DNA of 30,181 nt, taken from positions 1 through 30,181 of the forward strand of contig WOFQ01000137.1 in the NCBI GenBank assembly GCA_012184525.1, read 5' to 3'. Below the pieces are notes generated by a model. The model saw only the letters and a program-made list of their open reading frames with translations. It made no database searches and was not told where the DNA came from. Below, in pieces: positions 26,574 to 30,181 of the stretch. The translations under genes and the position numbers were made by a program. This DNA comes from Xenoacremonium recifei. Taxonomy: Eukaryota; Ascomycota; Sordariomycetes; Hypocreales; Nectriaceae. The stretch's first letter is position 1, and every line of letters begins with the position of its first letter.

Positions 26574-28203
26574 CTAAATAGCAACCCCATGGTATTGCTC
26601 AACATTCACATTCTCGAAACCGTCCTCGTTTTTAGCCAAGAAAGGTTCGTACGTATGATGCCCAGAAAAAGAGCTTCTGCTGTCGATATACGGTCGAACA
26701 TTCGCCGGCCAGTTTCTTGAGTCCGTCCGAGAATCATTTCTTTTCCAATCTGGATACTTGCTTTGCAGGATGCTCAATGTATCACTCTGCATTTGCTCCA
26801 AGATCTCAATCGTGAGTTCTTCATGGCGCTTCATAATTTCTTCATCCGTATCATCGGCTGCATCAGGGAGCCGCCATTTAGGATAAAGATTCATGTGCGG
26901 TGGCTGAACTTGAAAGTCGTTCTCAGGATATTGGAAATAATAATAACAAAGCCTGCAGATAGGCTTACTGGTTCCTATAAACATAGTGTTGTTCCAAAAA
27001 TCGCAAGGTCGAGTTTTCTGTTGCTTGATAAGGTAGTCGTGAAGGTTAACTTCACAGTGAACCCGGGTTCTTGACGGCATGTTCTGCTGCTGGATGGCAA
27101 TTTGCTCATCTAACCCGTGCTCTCGGAGCTCTGCGAGGTCATCGCTGTAACGAGCCAGGTTGTGCTCCGGAAATGCAGCCTTGATCAAAGTGTCTACTGA
27201 AGACAGTGTATCTCGAGGAGAATCGAGTTTTCTATCCCGTGTCGAACAAATGTAGTTCACAGTGAAGTCTCTGAAGAGGCTTCCCCATATTGTGGAAGCA
27301 CTGACTATCACCTCAGCGGCTTGGCGGTAGGAATAGAGGCGGCCGAGGTGATGACGCAGCTGACACCAGTTGTAAGAGATGTCCGGTCCGTCGTCCTCAG
27401 CGTATTTGTCAATGATACTATCCGTTGAAGTACCCTTGATGCTTCGAATAGCTTTGATCAAGACTTCACAGTCATGGAAAACTTGATCAAGAGACGTTTA
27501 GTGGATAACTCGGAATACAATAGTCATGTGACAGGACAATGGTGATCTCACATTTCTGCCTAGCATTACTCGACGATATGATATCACGAGGAAACCGAGC
27601 TCGATTTATCAGAATTTGAAGTTGGGTAATCAAATCGGGTCCTAAAATAAATACGTTAGCAGATTGCGCCATCGAGTAATCTTGATTGTAGTACTCGCCA
27701 TCGCACTTGGAACTCAGACAATCACTGAGACAGTTTTCTAAGTACAATATCAGTTGTCTCAGATATATCTCTATTCTAGAGTAGTTGAACTCAAAAATGC
27801 GGTGTAACACTCTCTTATGCAACGCTTTAACTGCCAGCGTCTCGGGGTTCTCGCCCACATCCTGGAGTAATTGCGAGAGAAAGTATTTGGTTCTTTCGAG
27901 CTCGTCAGGTTTCCGGGCGTTGGAAGTGAAAAGGTACTCTGGACCCTCGGATCCTTTGAGAACAACAAGGGCAGTTATAGTGTCACCCCCTTTTTCACTG
28001 TCGCAAATTTGCCCCAGCTTGCAGAGAAATGTCTGGTAACTCGTGAGGGGAGAACCATCGTGATTCCGACCCGAAGCGTATCTACTATCGCTCCGACTCT
28101 TGCAGGTTTCATTAACAGCCTGGAAGATGATACATAAACATTGGTATTGTCTCTGTTTGTCGCGGTTGATAGCCTGAGGCCTCTGGTTGACAAAATTCTC
28201 CAT
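26574..28203 (-). CDS. OTT_1508-like deaminase-fold protein
   Basis: A likely start at 28203 (MENFVNQRPQAINRDKQRQY) opens a frame to 27487. The conserved C-terminal half is in another frame (27481-26574). The family signature is RVHCEVNLHDYL, with the His and Glu of the HxE motif (H370, E372), followed by FIGTSKPICRLCYYYF with two Cys (C404, C407) and YPKWRLPD. Together these form the zinc site of the deaminase fold. The two frames join if a 37-nt intron (27518 to 27482, GTATTC..CAAG, with CACTAAAC as branch site) is removed, giving 530 residues. A 37-nt intron is very short and the donor is weak, so a one-base frameshift is the alternative. OTT_1508-like proteins are expanded in fungi and predicted to act on nucleic acids or nucleotides; no substrate is known to me. 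Confidence 0.8.
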
Positions 28204-28886
28204 CCTGAAAATTCTGGGCAAGAAATTAGGGTAGCGAATAAAAGGGGCACAGATGAATTGATGAAAATTACTGGTAAAGTATGTCTGGTGTACAATGAGA
28301 ATCGTCGAGTATATAATAGATGAATTCGAACCACTGTCCAATTTAGAGGGATTTGCTTTCAATCCTTATAGTCGTGAGTAATCTCTACATTTATAGTCCT
28401 ATTCCGCATATGTGGATTTGATCTTCGATTTGAACGTGGCGATTGACAAAATGCCTCAAGTGGATAAAGTCTTTTTGTTCTCGAATGATTGTTCATGTTC
28501 AATGAGTCGCTTGACGTGGCACTAAGTATGCAAATCATCATGCAAAGGACTTGGCAGCTAAGACTGGTGATGCACGTCCAGCCCGATCACGGAATGCATG
28601 ACGACTTTTTCTCTTTCAAACCTTGTCGCCTTGGGAAGTCTCAACCAATCTAGATCGTGACCAGGAGTGGATGCAATGTGTAGAATGATCCCTTAGACAT
28701 GACTAGAACTGGAAATGACATCTCTAATCGAAAGGCGATCTAAATTTAGGTACACATGAGTCTTCTTTGAAAATTCCTCAACCCATGAAGGGATACGTGT
28801 GCTTCTGAGTCATTGAGACAAGTGTAAGATGGCCCAGTTGCTGAATCCGGCTGATGAATTTCACCATCGATTGGTGGGGTTGATTG
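28204..28886. other. Upstream region of the deaminase gene; no other gene recognised
   Basis: The minus-strand frame extends 53 codons above the chosen start (to 28362), but that part is Ser/Ile/Phe-rich and looks like 5' leader. Beyond it nothing is recognised. Confidence 0.4.
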
Positions 28887-29039
28887 GCCACCGACATTAG
28901 CTGACCACCGACATTAGCTGGCCACCGACATTAGCTGGCCACCGACATTAGCTGGCCACCGACATTAGCTGGCCACCGACATTAGCTGGCCACCGACATT
29001 AGCTGGCCACCGACATTAGCTGGCCACCGACATTAGCTG
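28887..29039 (+). repeat. 17-bp minisatellite, nine units
   Basis: The unit is GCCACCGACATTAGCTG. All nine copies are identical except the second, which begins with A. A broken tenth unit starts at 29040. The unit is not a multiple of three and no frame crosses the array, so it is non-coding. Confidence 0.97.
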
Positions 29040-29472
29040 GCCACTCGCATACATGACCAAGTACAGTTCATGTATCAATCAAATCTGATTTGAAACCCTT
29101 CTTGGCTCTTCACTTCTTTGTCCTCATGCTTATGATTGCAATCAAGCATAATTTGAGCTGCTATTCAATAGTAATGACTTGAACGAGCCAGTCCAACCCA
29201 GGTAACATATTACCTTCTTCTAGTTTATCTTAAACAGAAGCAATAACTTTAGTGAGGCCTTCTACTTTGCTAATCGTAAATTCTGAACGAAACAGTTTGT
29301 GAGAACTAGGACTCTGAAGCTGTGAGGAAGCACTGCATTTCGAGTAAGAATCTCATTAACTTCGTGTTTCTCCCCTCTGACTTAATCCAAAGAATTATCC
29401 AATTTCAGGCCAACTTCTTAGTTGAATTTCAGCCACAACCTTAAAACTTTACCCGCATTTGAGTCACCACGG
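29040..29472. other. Gap before the last gene
   Basis: No gene is recognised. A TTCTTAG at 29415-29421 could be a 3' splice site feeding the frame that follows. Confidence 0.35.
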
Positions 29473-30071
29473 ATGATACCTTTCGACTCTGTGGCAACTT
29501 TCCCGCGGGAGATGGGAGAAGGACATGATGACCCGGCCAACCTTGGCTTCGGCTTTCCGCTGCAAAATTTCACTTCGATGTCTAACGAACCACAAAACTG
29601 GAGTGAGTGGGTGTTGTCAAACCTTTATGACCATCATCCAGATCACCAGCCAGGTTTCCATGACCTGGATAACGAATCATCCAATCCAACGTATCTTGAC
29701 AGCTTATCGTCTACTTCTAACGAACTCAACTATGGCATTGGACTCAGCAACATGGAGCAGCCTTTCTCTTCAGCCACTGGTGCGATGGGATCTGATCTGG
29801 CTCAGTAGAGCCTTCAGAACTCACCAAGCCACTACGAGGACTCGGGACATCTAGCAGTAGTGTCCGAGTATATCCACGACAATATGTATCCTTCGGATCT
29901 CAGTACTATCGATACTGGCCTTGGAATATTGGCATCTCCCATTGTTCCACAAACCCTCGAACATCTCGAATCGACAGATATTCGTCTAGAAATAAGTGAC
30001 GCAGTGCAAATGCAGATGCGAGGTCTTTCAAACCAGTTTCCTGAAACAACACAAAGAGTCCTGGAACAAGA
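29473..30071 (+). pseudogene. Unrecognised acidic protein, 5' part, with one in-frame stop (continues beyond window)
   Basis: One frame runs from at least 29422 (first ATG 29473, MIPFDSVATFPREMGEG) to 30075, interrupted once by TAG at 29806-29808. Both halves are similar in composition: rich in Asp, Glu, Ser, Asn and Pro, with no membrane segments, like the disordered or activation region of a fungal transcription factor. The final codons overlap GTAAGT at 30072-30077, a consensus 5' splice site, so the gene probably continues in another exon outside the window. The stop may be a disabling mutation or may be avoided by an intron that I cannot place. Function is unknown. Confidence 0.4.
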
Positions 30072-30181
30072 GTAAGTGATCTATGTTGGAAAATCTTGTT
30101 AGTAAACTCCCTAGTAACCAATGCGCACTCGTTTCCTGTCGTTTTCGGTTTCCTGTCTGCGTTTCCTGCCCCTTAATTTTA

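Noticed and set aside
28887..29039. CRISPR array
   Set aside because: The units are directly adjacent with no unique spacers, and the window is fungal. It is a minisatellite.

Overview
The window looks like a transposon-rich accessory region of a filamentous ascomycete (Pezizomycotina). The evidence is small spliceosomal introns (52 to 59 nt), fungal MULE, hAT and Fot1/pogo transposases, short copia-type LTRs, a fungal-type OTT_1508 deaminase and a PL3 pectate lyase. I cannot name the species. Many genes here are broken, mostly by in-frame stop codons and small frameshifts.

Layout. Positions 1-2392 hold a gene edge and a decayed TPR (kinesin-light-chain-like) protein. A decayed MULE with long terminal inverted repeats lies at 2393-5317. 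An apparently intact Fet4-like low-affinity iron/zinc permease is at about 6509-7966, followed by a solo LTR (8101-8285) with a perfect 5-bp target duplication. A second MULE (8806-12205) is complete, with terminal inverted repeats, a perfect 8-bp target duplication and an unbroken 972-residue transposase. A hAT element follows (about 12545-16140). Its transposase is in one frame but has four stop codons. Three short retroposons lie in or beside the hAT. Two of them sit back to back at the same 13-bp target, giving three copies of AGTATGACACCGC.

A YeeE/YedE sulfur-compound transporter with one intron (17617-18643) is next, then a Fot1/pogo-like relic with inverted repeats (18778-20610). A broken PL3 pectate lyase with an acidic minisatellite-encoded tail follows (20929-22122). 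A second solo LTR (22300-22486) abuts a fragment of a 3'-5' exonuclease domain. Positions 22742-26346 are AT-rich and gene-poor. A third solo LTR (26347-26527) precedes an OTT_1508-like deaminase gene (26574-28203). A 17-bp minisatellite (28887-29039) and part of an unrecognised acidic protein gene end the window.

The genes do not form a pathway. Fet4-like and YeeE/YedE proteins are both small-solute transporters, but they lie 10 kb apart among transposons. The most interesting object is the family of tRNA-related short retroposons. They carry a Pol III B box inside a predicted three-way-junction RNA, have variable 3' simple-repeat tails, share a 3' module with a longer partner element, and reused one target site.
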